DNA from: Actinomycetospora chiangmaiensis DSM 45062
Lineage (GTDB): Bacteria; Actinomycetota; Actinomycetes; Mycobacteriales; Pseudonocardiaceae
DNA length: 64,000 bases
Direction of reading: 5' to 3'
Assembly: GCF_000379625.1 (NCBI RefSeq)
Contig: NZ_KB903217.1
Coordinates: forward strand, 35,794-99,793
Of the stretch, positions 17,711 to 25,162 are shown piece by piece. The position numbers and the translations under genes are program-made. The first letter of the stretch is position 1; each line of letters opens with the position of its first letter. The notes under the pieces were generated by a model. That model did not search any database, was not told the origin of the DNA, and saw only the letters and a program-made list of their open reading frames with translations.

Positions 17711-17722
17711 AGGTATAGACCT
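17711..17722. promoter_or_regulatory. GntR operator 1 (AGGTATAGACCT), overlapping the -10
   Basis: Inverted repeat AGGT-N4-ACCT. Its core GGTATAGACC differs by one base from the GGTCTAGACC core of the DasR dre consensus as I recall it. It covers the probable -10 of the GntR operon. A second, perfect palindrome lies 31 bp (three helical turns) away, centre to centre. Confidence 0.6.
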
Positions 17723-17741
17723 GTGATTGGTGTGAAGCAAG

Positions 17742-17753
17742 AGGTACGTACCT
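17742..17753. promoter_or_regulatory. GntR operator 2 (AGGTACGTACCT)
   Basis: Perfect 12-bp palindrome with the same AGGT...ACCT half-sites as operator 1, placed on the same helical face just beyond the -35 region of the GntR operon. It also lies 68 bp before the divergent MOSC gene, which it might co-regulate. Confidence 0.58.
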
Positions 17754-17820
17754 TTGCTGCCGCGCTGTCCGACCCCTGGGCGCCGCCCGACCGGGTCCGC
17801 GGCCGGGGCAGAATCGTCGG

Positions 17821-18384
17821 GTGGAGATCGTCCGGCTCGTCGTGTCGCGGGAGCACGCCTACCTCGGACGTCCGTCCGACGGCCCGGCGCGGGTCGACAC
17901 CGCGCAGCCGTCGTCGATCGAGCTGCGCGCGGGGTTCGGTGTGGTCGGCGACCGCTACGCGGGCCGTGCCGCCCACCGTGACGCCGCCCTGACGATCGTC
18001 GCCGCGGAGGCCCTCGAGGCGGTGGCCGCCGAGCTCGGCGTGCCGGCCTTCGACCCGGTCCTCCTCCGGCGGACCGTCGTCACGCGCGGGCTCGACGTCG
18101 AGCGGCTCCGCGGCACCGACGTCCTGCTCGACTCGGGCGACGGGCCCGTCCTGCTCGGCGGCCGTCGCCCCGCCGTGCCGTGCGGCTGGATGGACGCGGT
18201 GCTCGCCCCGGCCGCGCACGCCCTGCTGCGCGGGCGCGCGGGCGTGCGCTTCGCCGTCCTCGGGTCCGGCACCCTGCGGGTCGGTCCGCTGTCGGTCTCC
18301 TTCCCGACGACGGGTGGGGGCCTCTTCGACGAGGAGGTCCTGCTCGACCCGGCCCGGGCCGGCGTGGGGAGCCGGCGGCGCTGA
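17821..18384 (+). CDS. MOSC-domain-like protein
   Basis: 187 residues resembling the MOSC domain found at the end of molybdenum-cofactor sulfurases: VVGDRYAGRAAHRDAALTIV, RRTVVTRGLDVERLRG, and a Cys within RPAVPCGWMD at the place of the family's conserved Cys. MOSC proteins handle activated sulfur or Moco-linked reductions; the specific role is unknown. GTG 17821 follows CAGAAT by exactly 6 nt, so the transcript is probably leaderless. It is divergent from the amino-sugar operon and shares its regulatory region. Confidence 0.65.
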   Translation: MEIVRLVVSREHAYLGRPSDGPARVDTAQPSSIELRAGFGVVGDRYAGRAAHRDAALTIVAAEALEAVAAELGVPAFDPVLLRRTVVTRGLDVERLRGTDVLLDSGDGPVLLGGRRPAVPCGWMDAVLAPAAHALLRGRAGVRFAVLGSGTLRVGPLSVSFPTTGGGLFDEEVLLDPARAGVGSRRR

Positions 18385-18398
18385 GCGGATCCCCCCGC

Positions 18399-18455
18399 CG
18401 AGGCGTCATTCACCGGTCCCACCGTGGGGCCGCCCGCCTGACGAGTGACGCCTCG
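18399..18455 (+). terminator. Long inverted repeat after the MOSC gene
   Basis: CGAGGCGTCA (18399-18408) pairs perfectly with TGACGCCTCG (18446-18455); the match extends to 12 of 13 bases per arm. It begins 14 nt after the MOSC stop and ends 43 nt before the -10 of the next unit, so it is well placed as a terminator. A dispersed genomic repeat is also possible. Confidence 0.5.
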
Positions 18456-18497
18456 TGGGCGTCGCGCGAGCCCCTGCCCAGGGCGACCGGACCCTGC

Positions 18498-18503
18498 TAC
18501 GGT
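18498..18503 (+). promoter_or_regulatory. -10 element TACGGT for a leaderless uORF transcript
   Basis: TANNNT element ending exactly 6 nt before GTG 18510, the geometry seen repeatedly in this window for leaderless starts. Confidence 0.45.
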
Positions 18504-18509
18504 GCGCCG

Positions 18510-18545
18510 GTGATTGCAAAGTGCAACTGCTGGGGGTTCGGATGA
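18510..18545 (+). CDS. Leaderless 11-codon uORF with a Cys-x-Cys (MIAKCNCWGFG)
   Basis: GTG 18510 lies 6 nt after TACGGT; the frame encodes MIAKCNCWGFG and stops at TGA 18543-18545, overlapping the ATG of the reductase gene (18542) as ATGA. Codons 5 and 7 are Cys and codon 8 is Trp. Short leaderless Cys-rich ORFs just before a gene act as cysteine-responsive attenuators in mycobacteria; this one has two Cys rather than a run, so the analogy is tentative. It would couple reductase translation to ribosome arrival at its stop. Confidence 0.4.
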   Translation: MIAKCNCWGFG

Positions 18546-19144
18546 CGGACACGACCTGCCACATGTCGATCTCGGTGGACGGCTTCGCCGCGGGCCCGGA
18601 CCAGAGCCGCGAGAACCCGCTCGGGAAGCGGGGGATCGAGGTGCACGGCTGGCACATCGGGGACCCCCGGGCCACCGAGGCCGACGAGACCGCGACCGGC
18701 TGGCTCATGCGGCCGCGCGGGGCCTACGTGATGGGCCGCAACATGTTCGGGCCCGTCCGCGGCGAGTGGGACGAGGACTGGCGCGGCTGGTGGGGCGACG
18801 AGCCGCCGTACCACGCCCCCGTCTTCGTCCTGACCCACTACGCGCACGACCCGATCGAGATGGCCGGCGGGACGACCTTCCACTTCGTCACCGACGGGTT
18901 CGACGCCGCCTACGCGCAGGCGCGGGAGGTCGCGGGCGACCGCGGCGTCGACATCGCCGGGGGCGCCTCGACCGTGCGGCAGGCGCTGATCGCGGGCGTC
19001 GTCGACGAGTTCACCCTCGACATCGCACCCACGCTGCTCGGGTCGGGGGAGCGCCTCTTCGACGGGGTCGGCAGCTTCGACTTCGAGCCCGTCGAGGTCC
19101 TGCACTCGCCGCTGAGCACCCACATCCGCTACCGGCGGACGTGA
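18542..19144 (+). CDS. RibD C-terminal/dihydrofolate-reductase-like protein
   Basis: 200 residues of the family of small NADPH-binding reductases related to the RibD C-terminal domain (YwjB/YyaP type). Family segments include MSISVDGFAAGP near the N-terminus, AYVMGRNMFGP, VDIAGGASTVRQALIAGVVDEFTL and APTLLGSGERLFDG. Physiological substrate unknown; most family members are uncharacterised. ATG 18542 overlaps the stop of the 11-codon uORF and has TGGGGG upstream. The stop lies 3 bp from the stop of a convergent membrane-protein gene. Confidence 0.78.
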   Translation: MTDTTCHMSISVDGFAAGPDQSRENPLGKRGIEVHGWHIGDPRATEADETATGWLMRPRGAYVMGRNMFGPVRGEWDEDWRGWWGDEPPYHAPVFVLTHYAHDPIEMAGGTTFHFVTDGFDAAYAQAREVAGDRGVDIAGGASTVRQALIAGVVDEFTLDIAPTLLGSGERLFDGVGSFDFEPVEVLHSPLSTHIRYRRT

Positions 19145-19147
19145 GGG

Positions 19148-19576
19148 TCAAGCAGCCGCGAGCACCATCCCCGCCGCGACCACGCCGCCGGCGGTCCACG
19201 CGACGACGCGGTACCGGTTGGTCCGCACGAGCCGGGCGAGGACCTCGTCGTCGTACCCCTGCGAGAGCCGCTGGTGGCAGGGCACCGACACCAGCACGGT
19301 CACGACGACGGTGGCGGCGCCGCACACCCCGGCGAGCGCCGCCGCCCAGAACGGCACGCCCGCCGGGCGCCAGACCAGCAGCACCGCGCAGGTGACGCCC
19401 TGCACCGCCCACGGCGCGGACACCGTCCACGCCATCAGCCGGGTGTGCCGGTCGTGCCAGGCCGACCACGCCGACCGGTCGATGCCGGCGAACCCGGGGT
19501 AGACGAGCACCTGGACCACCCACACGAGCCCGACGCAGAACCAGACGGCGGCGGCGTGGACGACGAGGAGCGGCAC
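19148..19576 (-). CDS. Small four-helix membrane protein
   Basis: 142 residues with about four hydrophobic segments (roughly 3-27, 50-69, 74-100, 122-142) separated by short loops, one carrying WHDRHTRLMAW and another PCHQRLSQGYDDEVLARLVRTN. It resembles uncharacterised actinobacterial integral membrane proteins; no function can be assigned. GTG 19576 is the start. It follows the IclR gene on the same strand with a 28-bp gap, so they may be cotranscribed. Confidence 0.6.
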   Translation of the reverse strand: MPLLVVHAAAVWFCVGLVWVVQVLVYPGFAGIDRSAWSAWHDRHTRLMAWTVSAPWAVQGVTCAVLLVWRPAGVPFWAAALAGVCGAATVVVTVLVSVPCHQRLSQGYDDEVLARLVRTNRYRVVAWTAGGVVAAGMVLAAA

Positions 19577-19604
19577 CGCCTAGCAGTACCCGCGCCCGGC
19601 GCCG

Positions 19605-20312
19605 TCAGGCACCGAGCCGGGCCGAGAGGTCGGCGGCCGCCTCCACCGTCGCCGCGACGATCTCCGGCAGCGCCGGGCGCACCCGGCCGACCGGCCCCGA
19701 GACGTTGACCGCGGCGACCACCCCGCCGTGCACGTCCCGAACCGGGGCCGACGCGCCCGCCAGGCGGCGGTCCAGCTCGCCGTCGACCACCGCGTGCCCG
19801 TCGCCGAGCGTGCGGCGGGCGATCGCGGGGTCCAGCCCGGCTGCGGTCAGCCTGCGGACGAGCAGGGCCTCGTCGCGGAAGGCGAGCAGCACCCGGCCCG
19901 CCGAGCTGACCTCAACCGGCACGTCGGACACGTCGAAGGCGACGCGGGGCGGCGACCCGTCCCCGGCCACCGTCAGGACCGTGGCCACGGCGTCGCCGTG
20001 CAGGCGGCAGAGGTGCGCCCCGGTCGCGAGGCGGGCGGCCAGCACCGTCAGCACCCGACCCGCCGTCCGGACCAGCCGCGCCTCGGTGGTCCGGGCCGCG
20101 AACGCGTACAGCCGCCACCCGAGCGCGTACCGCCGGGTGCGGGCGTCCCGCTCGACGAGGCCCTGCCCGGCGAGGGCGGCGAGCGCGCGGGACACCTGGC
20201 TCTCGGTGCGCCCGGTGAGGACGGCGAGCCGGGCCACGCCCAGGCCCCCGGCCTGCGCCTCGGGGGCGGCGAGCGCGTCGAGCAGGTCCACGTCGCGTCG
20301 CAGCCCCTCCAT
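19605..20312 (-). CDS. IclR-family transcriptional regulator
   Basis: 235 residues: N-terminal winged HTH (LGVARLAVLTGRTESQVSRALAAL) and C-terminal IclR effector domain (about 70-235) with VPVEVSSAGRVLLAF. It is divergent from the enolase-superfamily gene and probably controls that two-gene catabolic operon. ATG 20312 lies 6 nt after TAGCCT (minus strand, 20319-20324) with no Shine-Dalgarno sequence, indicating a leaderless mRNA. Palindromic half-sites at 20325-20351 begin next to this -10. Confidence 0.84.
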   Translation of the reverse strand: MEGLRRDVDLLDALAAPEAQAGGLGVARLAVLTGRTESQVSRALAALAGQGLVERDARTRRYALGWRLYAFAARTTEARLVRTAGRVLTVLAARLATGAHLCRLHGDAVATVLTVAGDGSPPRVAFDVSDVPVEVSSAGRVLLAFRDEALLVRRLTAAGLDPAIARRTLGDGHAVVDGELDRRLAGASAPVRDVHGGVVAAVNVSGPVGRVRPALPEIVAATVEAAADLSARLGA

Positions 20313-20324
20313 CAGGCCAGGCTA

Positions 20325-20351
20325 CTTGCGCTCACCGCAAGAGTCCCTTGC
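20325..20351. promoter_or_regulatory. IclR operator candidate: CTTGCG-N5-CGCAAG with a third half-site
   Basis: CTTGCG (20325-20330), CTCAC, CGCAAG (20336-20341) is a perfect palindrome, and GCAAG (20337-20341), AGTCC, CTTGC (20347-20351) is a second one that shares the middle half-site. It lies between the divergent IclR and dehydratase genes, directly next to the IclR -10, as expected for an autoregulatory operator. Confidence 0.55.
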
Positions 20352-20397
20352 CCGCCGGCGGGACCGCGGGTGCACTCCACGCCGGGAGGTGGCGGCC

Positions 20398-21489
20398 GTG
20401 AAGATCACCGACATCCGCGTCACGGAGCACGTCGTCGAGCTGGACCCGCCGATGCACGCGGCGTGGGACCCGGACCCGCGGCACACGTTCGCGGCGACCG
20501 TGGTGCGGGTCGAGACCGACGCCGGCATCACCGGGGTCGGCTCCGGCGACACGATGGCCGGGTTCGCCCCGCACGTCGGTCACTTCCTCGGCACCGACCC
20601 GCTCGCCATGGCCGTCCAGGTGCGCCGCATCGAGTCCGTCGCCTTCCACGGCGGACGCTTCTGGCCGCTCGAGGCCGCGCTGTGGGACGTCGTCGGACAG
20701 GCCACCGGACTCCCGGTCTCGGTGCTGTTCGGCGGGACGGCCGACCGGCTCCCGGTCTACGCGTCGTGGTGCTCGGTGCAGCCCGCCGCGCGCCGGGCGC
20801 AGGACGCCGCCGACCTCGAGGCGCTGGGCTTCCGGGCGGTCAAGGTCCGGGTGGACCCCCGCGACCCGGAACCGGGGATCGCCTCGGTCGCGGCGGTGCG
20901 GGAGTCCAGCGACCTCGACGTGCTCGTCGACCTCAACCAGGCCTGGCGCATGGCGGGCGACGTCCGGCCCGCCGTCGAACTGGTGGAAATCCGGCGGCTG
21001 GTGCGCCTCCTCGCCGAGTTCGAGCCGGGCTGGATCGAGGAGCCCCTGCCGTACGACGACGTCGAGGGTCACCGGCTGCTGCGCGCCGAGAACCCGGGGC
21101 TGCGGATCGCCTCGGGGGAGATGTGCGACAACCGGCCCCAGCTCGACGCGCTCACCGACGCGCTCGACGTGGTCCAGACCGACGTCGTGCTCTCCCTCGG
21201 GATGTCGCGCACCCGGACGCTGGCCGAGTCGCTCGCCGCCCGCCACCGCCGGTTCACCCCGCACACCTGGTCCAACGGCCTCGGCCTGCTCGCGAACCTG
21301 CACGTCGCGGCCGGTGTCGGCGCCGGGCCGTACCTGGAGTTCCCCTACGACCCCGCCGGCGGCTGGACCCCCGAGCGGCGGGACTTCCTGCTCGCCGACC
21401 CGCTGTGGCCGGCCGCCGACGGCACCCTCGCCGTCCCGCAGGCGCCCGGCCTCGGCGCCGTCCTGCACCCCTCGCTCTCGGACACCTGA
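20398..21489 (+). CDS. Mandelate racemase/enolase-superfamily dehydratase
   Basis: 363 residues: N-terminal capping domain and a TIM-barrel with visible metal ligands D (VLVDLNQAW), E (WIEEPLPYDD) and E (IASGEMC), a catalytic Lys in AVKVRVD and a His in TPHTWSNGLG. This Lys/His layout fits acid-sugar dehydratases or racemases. Substrate unknown; aldonic or uronic acids are possible. GTG 20398 is preceded by GGGAGG at 8 nt, better than the in-frame GTG at 20389 that overlaps it. Likely cotranscribed with the alcohol dehydrogenase 40 bp downstream. Confidence 0.82.
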   Translation: MKITDIRVTEHVVELDPPMHAAWDPDPRHTFAATVVRVETDAGITGVGSGDTMAGFAPHVGHFLGTDPLAMAVQVRRIESVAFHGGRFWPLEAALWDVVGQATGLPVSVLFGGTADRLPVYASWCSVQPAARRAQDAADLEALGFRAVKVRVDPRDPEPGIASVAAVRESSDLDVLVDLNQAWRMAGDVRPAVELVEIRRLVRLLAEFEPGWIEEPLPYDDVEGHRLLRAENPGLRIASGEMCDNRPQLDALTDALDVVQTDVVLSLGMSRTRTLAESLAARHRRFTPHTWSNGLGLLANLHVAAGVGAGPYLEFPYDPAGGWTPERRDFLLADPLWPAADGTLAVPQAPGLGAVLHPSLSDT

Positions 21490-21529
21490 CCCCCCACCGC
21501 CGCTGACCCCGCACCCGACGGAGCCCCCG

Positions 21530-22702
21530 ATGACCACCGTGCCGACCGGTGCCTGCGCCTGCCCCGCGACCACGCCGTTCCTGCACGAACCCGGCCCCGC
21601 GGTCGACTCCGGTCCCGGGGCGCTCGCGCGGCTCGGCGACCACGTCCTCGACGTGCACGCCGGCGCCCGCTCCGGCGGGGCCGTCGTCGTCACCGACGCC
21701 GGGCTCCGCGCCACCGGCATCGTCGACGAGGTGCTCTCCGTGCTCGCCGCGACGGGCTGCCCGACCGTGGTCGTCGACGACGTCCCCGGCAACCCGACCG
21801 TCCCCGCCGTCGAGGCCGGCGCGCGCATCGTCGCGGAGGCGTTCCCGGGCAGCCGACCCGTCGTCGTCGCGGTCGGCGGGGGCTCGGCGCTCGACGCGGC
21901 CAAGGGGATCGCGCGGCTCGCCGCCGACCCCACCGGACCCGGACTCCCGCTCGTCGCGATCCCGACGACGGCGGGCACGGGCGCCGAGACCAACGGCTTC
22001 GGCGTCCTCGAGGACCCGGCCCGGCGCTGCAAGGTCTACTGCGGCGACGGCACGACGACGCCGCGGGTCGCGCTGCTCGACCCGCTCCTGACGCACGGCC
22101 TCCCGCCCGGTGCCACCGCGGCGACCGGGGTCGACGCCCTCGTCCACGCCCTCGAGTCGCTCGTGAGCCGCGGCCGCAGCCCGATCTCGGAGGCGTATGC
22201 GGCCGAGGCGCTGCGACGGGTCTGGCGGTGGCTGCCGGTCGCCCACGCCGACGGGTCCGACCCCACCGCCCGCGCCGAGATGCTGCTGGGCGCGCACCTC
22301 GCCGGGCAGGCCCTGACCCGCTCCGGGCTCGGCCTCGTGCACGGCCTGGGCCACGCCCTCACCGCCCACCACGGCGTGGTCCACGGCCGGGCGCTGGCGA
22401 TGGTGCTGCCGGAGGTGGTGGCCTGGTCGCTCGACGACGTCGGGTCCACCGACGCCGGCGCCTGGGCCCGCGTCGCCGACCTGCTCGGCCTGCGCCACCC
22501 CGCGGAGCTGCCGGGAGCCCTCGCGCGCTGGACCGACGCCGTCGGGGTCCCGCCCGGGATCGACCGCGCCGCGCTCGCGCTCGGGCCCGCCGGGATCGAG
22601 GCCCTCGCCGCCACGGCCGCCGCCGATCCGGTGTGCCGCAACGCACCCCGGACGGCCGACCGGGGGGCACTGTCGGGTCTGCTCACACGCTCCGCACACT
22701 GA
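21530..22702 (+). CDS. Iron-containing alcohol dehydrogenase family protein
   Basis: 390 residues of the group III (iron-type) alcohol dehydrogenases. NAD-binding GGGSALDAAK and IPTTAGTGAETN are followed by metal-site histidines in GHALTAHHGVVHGRA. The protein starts with a short Cys-rich stretch (ACACP) not typical of the family. It lies just after the enolase-superfamily dehydratase, so it may reduce or oxidise an intermediate of the same unknown sugar-acid pathway. GGAG precedes ATG 21530. Confidence 0.83.
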   Translation: MTTVPTGACACPATTPFLHEPGPAVDSGPGALARLGDHVLDVHAGARSGGAVVVTDAGLRATGIVDEVLSVLAATGCPTVVVDDVPGNPTVPAVEAGARIVAEAFPGSRPVVVAVGGGSALDAAKGIARLAADPTGPGLPLVAIPTTAGTGAETNGFGVLEDPARRCKVYCGDGTTTPRVALLDPLLTHGLPPGATAATGVDALVHALESLVSRGRSPISEAYAAEALRRVWRWLPVAHADGSDPTARAEMLLGAHLAGQALTRSGLGLVHGLGHALTAHHGVVHGRALAMVLPEVVAWSLDDVGSTDAGAWARVADLLGLRHPAELPGALARWTDAVGVPPGIDRAALALGPAGIEALAATAAADPVCRNAPRTADRGALSGLLTRSAH

Positions 22703-22783
22703 GCCCGCGCGCTTTGTGGAGATGCAACAGAACCCGTGAGCCACTCGTCGCTTCGGCTGTAGAGACGCGGGGGAAGGCGTCCT

Positions 22784-22789
22784 TACCGT
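22784..22789 (+). promoter_or_regulatory. -10-like TACCGT before the ferredoxin reductase gene
   Basis: TANNNT element ending 7 nt before ATG 22797. A GGGGGAAGG tract lies further upstream but too far for translation, so a leaderless start is likely. Confidence 0.35.
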
Positions 22790-22796
22790 CGAGAGC

Positions 22797-23801
22797 ATGA
22801 TCGCTGGAGTGCTCGCCCGGGCCACGCGTGCGTTGACCACGCCGCTGCTGCCCGACGACTGCCTGGCCTTCGTCAACCCGCTGTGGTCGGTCCGCGTGCC
22901 GCGGGGGCGCATCGTCGCGACCCGTCCCGTCGGTCCGTCGACCACCGAGCTCACCCTCCGCACCGGCGCGGGCTGGGGCGGCCACCGGCCGGGCCAGCAC
23001 GTCGGCCTCGGGGTGGACCTCGGCGGTCGCCGGCACTGGCGCACCTACTCGATCACCTCGGCCCCCACCGACGAACACCTCACCGTGAGCGTCACCGCCG
23101 TGCCGGACGGGTCCGTGTCGACCCACCTGGCACGCGTGGCGCGCCCGGGCGACCTCGTCGGCCTCGGTCCGGCCGCGGGCGGGTTCACCGCCGAGGGGTC
23201 GCTCCTGATGATCTCCGGCGGCAGCGGCATCACCCCGATGCTCGGCCTGCTGCGCGGCGGGACCGCCGACGACGTCGTGCTCGTCCACTCGGGGCGTGGC
23301 GCCCACGTGCACGCCGACGACCTGGCCGGGCTCCCCGCCACGGTCCACCGCCACGACAGCACCACCGGGCACCTGCGGCCCGCCGACCTCGACGCGCTGG
23401 TGCCCGACTGGCGCTCGCGCACGATGCTCGTCTGCGGCCCCGCCGGGATGCTCGAGACGTTCACCGCGGCGGCCGCGGCCGCCGGCGTGCCCTGCGTCGT
23501 CGAGCGGTTCCGCCCGCCCGAGCCGGTGGCGGCCGGGACCGGCGGCACCGTCACCTTCACGACGTCGGGTGTCACCGCGGAGGCCGACGCCGTCACCCCG
23601 CTGCTGCGCGCCGGCGAGGACGCCGGCGCCCTGCTGCCCAGCGGCTGCCGCATGGGCATCTGCCACACCTGCGTCGGACGACTCACCGCCGGCGCCGTCC
23701 GCAACCTGCACACCGGCGAGCTCGAGACCGCGGACGACGGCGAGGTCGTCGTCCGCACCTGCGTCTCGGCCGCCGCCGGCGACTGCGCCGTCGACCTGTA
23801 G
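22797..23801 (+). CDS. Ferredoxin reductase with C-terminal 2Fe-2S domain (desaturase electron donor)
   Basis: 334 residues: FAD-binding domain (about 40-135, with RTYSITSAP), NAD-binding domain (about 138-235, ISGGSGITPML) and a plant-type 2Fe-2S ferredoxin domain with ligands C284, C289, C292 and C322. It corresponds to Rv3230c of Mycobacterium tuberculosis, the electron donor of the DesA3 desaturase, encoded here immediately upstream of the desaturase gene (30-bp gap). It passes electrons from NAD(P)H to the membrane di-iron desaturase. Confidence 0.88.
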   Translation: MIAGVLARATRALTTPLLPDDCLAFVNPLWSVRVPRGRIVATRPVGPSTTELTLRTGAGWGGHRPGQHVGLGVDLGGRRHWRTYSITSAPTDEHLTVSVTAVPDGSVSTHLARVARPGDLVGLGPAAGGFTAEGSLLMISGGSGITPMLGLLRGGTADDVVLVHSGRGAHVHADDLAGLPATVHRHDSTTGHLRPADLDALVPDWRSRTMLVCGPAGMLETFTAAAAAAGVPCVVERFRPPEPVAAGTGGTVTFTTSGVTAEADAVTPLLRAGEDAGALLPSGCRMGICHTCVGRLTAGAVRNLHTGELETADDGEVVVRTCVSAAAGDCAVDL

Positions 23802-23831
23802 CCCTCCGCTCCCCAGCTCCGAGGAGACCCC

Positions 23832-25115
23832 ATGACCGCCCTCGACCATCGCCCGCTCACCGATCCCGAGGTCATCCCGGACCACGTGACCCGGATCAAC
23901 GAGGCCAAGACGCCCACCGGCCCCGGCCGCCCGGGCGCCTCGACGGCGCACATCACGGCGTCGACGGCCCACCTGTCCGTCGAGGACATCGAGCGCATCG
24001 GGTCGGAGCTCGAGGCCATCCGCGACGAGGTCATGTCCTCGCTCGGCGAGGCCGACGCCCGCTACATCCGCCGGGTCATCCGCACCCAGCGCGGCCTCGA
24101 GATCGCGGGCCGCATCCTCCTGCTCGGCGCGCTCTTCCCGCCGGCCTTCGTGCTCGGGTCCGCGTCGCTCGGCGTCGCGAAGATCCTCGAGAACATGGAG
24201 ATCGGGCACAACGTCCTGCACGGCCAGTGGGACTGGATGCGCGACCCGGAGATCCACTCCACCACCTGGGAGTGGGACCACGTCTCCACCGCGTCGTCGT
24301 GGCAGCAGACGCACAACTACCTGCACCACACCTACACCAACGTCCACAACAAGGACCGGGACATCGGCTACAACGTGCTGCGGGTGGACCCCGACCAGCC
24401 GTGGCACCCGACCCACCTGTGGCAGACCGTCACCAACCTCGGCCTCGCGCTGATCTTCGAGTACGGCATCGCGGCCTTCGACCTCGAGATCGACCAGGTC
24501 CAGCGCGGCGAGAAGACCTGGGCCGAGAAGATGCCCGAGATCAGGGTCATGCTGCGCAAGGCCGGCAAGCAGGCGCTCAAGGACTACGTGGTCTTCCCGG
24601 CGCTCTCCGGGCCCTCGTTCGTGCCCGCGCTGGTCGGCGGCCTGCTCGCCAACACCATCCGCAACGTGTGGTCGCACGCGGTGATCTTCTGCGGGCACTT
24701 CCCGGTCGAGGTCGAGACCTTCGACGAGGAGCGCCTCGAGAACGAGTCGCAGGCCGAGTGGTACGTGCGCCAGATGCTCGGTTCGGCGAACATCGAGGGC
24801 TCGGCGCTGCTGCACATCATGACCGGGAACCTGTCCCACCAGATCGAGCACCACCTCTTCCCGGACATGCCGTCCAACCACTACGCCGCGATCGCGCCCA
24901 AGGTGCGCGACCTGTGCCGCCGCTACGGGCTGCCCTACCACTCGGGCCCGATGTGGAAGCAGTACGGCGGCGTGCTGTGGAAGATCGCGCGGCTGTCGTT
25001 CCCCGGCGGGCACGAGACGATCGACAAGCGTCGTCGTCGGGCGCTGCCGGTGGGCCGGAAGGCGGCGGCGACGCTGCGCCGGTTGCGGCAGCGGGCGGTG
25101 CCCCAGGCCGCCTGA
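23832..25115 (+). CDS. Membrane fatty acyl-CoA desaturase (DesA3-like)
   Basis: 427-residue integral membrane di-iron desaturase. The three histidine boxes are present: GHNVLHG (H126-H130), HNYLHHT (H161-H166) and HQIEHHLFP late in the protein. About four membrane segments surround them, and the C-terminus is basic. It introduces a double bond (delta-9 in the DesA3 relatives) into acyl-CoA, drawing electrons from the reductase encoded just upstream. ATG 23832 has GGAGA upstream. Confidence 0.9.
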   Translation: MTALDHRPLTDPEVIPDHVTRINEAKTPTGPGRPGASTAHITASTAHLSVEDIERIGSELEAIRDEVMSSLGEADARYIRRVIRTQRGLEIAGRILLLGALFPPAFVLGSASLGVAKILENMEIGHNVLHGQWDWMRDPEIHSTTWEWDHVSTASSWQQTHNYLHHTYTNVHNKDRDIGYNVLRVDPDQPWHPTHLWQTVTNLGLALIFEYGIAAFDLEIDQVQRGEKTWAEKMPEIRVMLRKAGKQALKDYVVFPALSGPSFVPALVGGLLANTIRNVWSHAVIFCGHFPVEVETFDEERLENESQAEWYVRQMLGSANIEGSALLHIMTGNLSHQIEHHLFPDMPSNHYAAIAPKVRDLCRRYGLPYHSGPMWKQYGGVLWKIARLSFPGGHETIDKRRRRALPVGRKAAATLRRLRQRAVPQAA

Positions 25116-25150
25116 GCCCGCGTCGGCTCCGCGCCGCACCCGCTGTTGCC

Positions 25151-25156
25151 TATGAT
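25151..25156 (+). promoter_or_regulatory. -10 element TATGAT for leaderless GAF-ANTAR gene
   Basis: Near-consensus -10 ending 6 nt before GTG 25163, with no Shine-Dalgarno sequence; transcription probably begins at the start codon. Confidence 0.5.
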
Positions 25157-25162
25157 TCGTCC

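Noticed and set aside
16924..18219. Extension of the kinase-MurQ frame upstream to an ATG at 18219
   Set aside because: The extra 431 codons run opposite or out of frame to the GntR and MOSC genes and read as Arg/Gly-rich noise; GTG 16926 overlapping the GntR stop is the sensible start.
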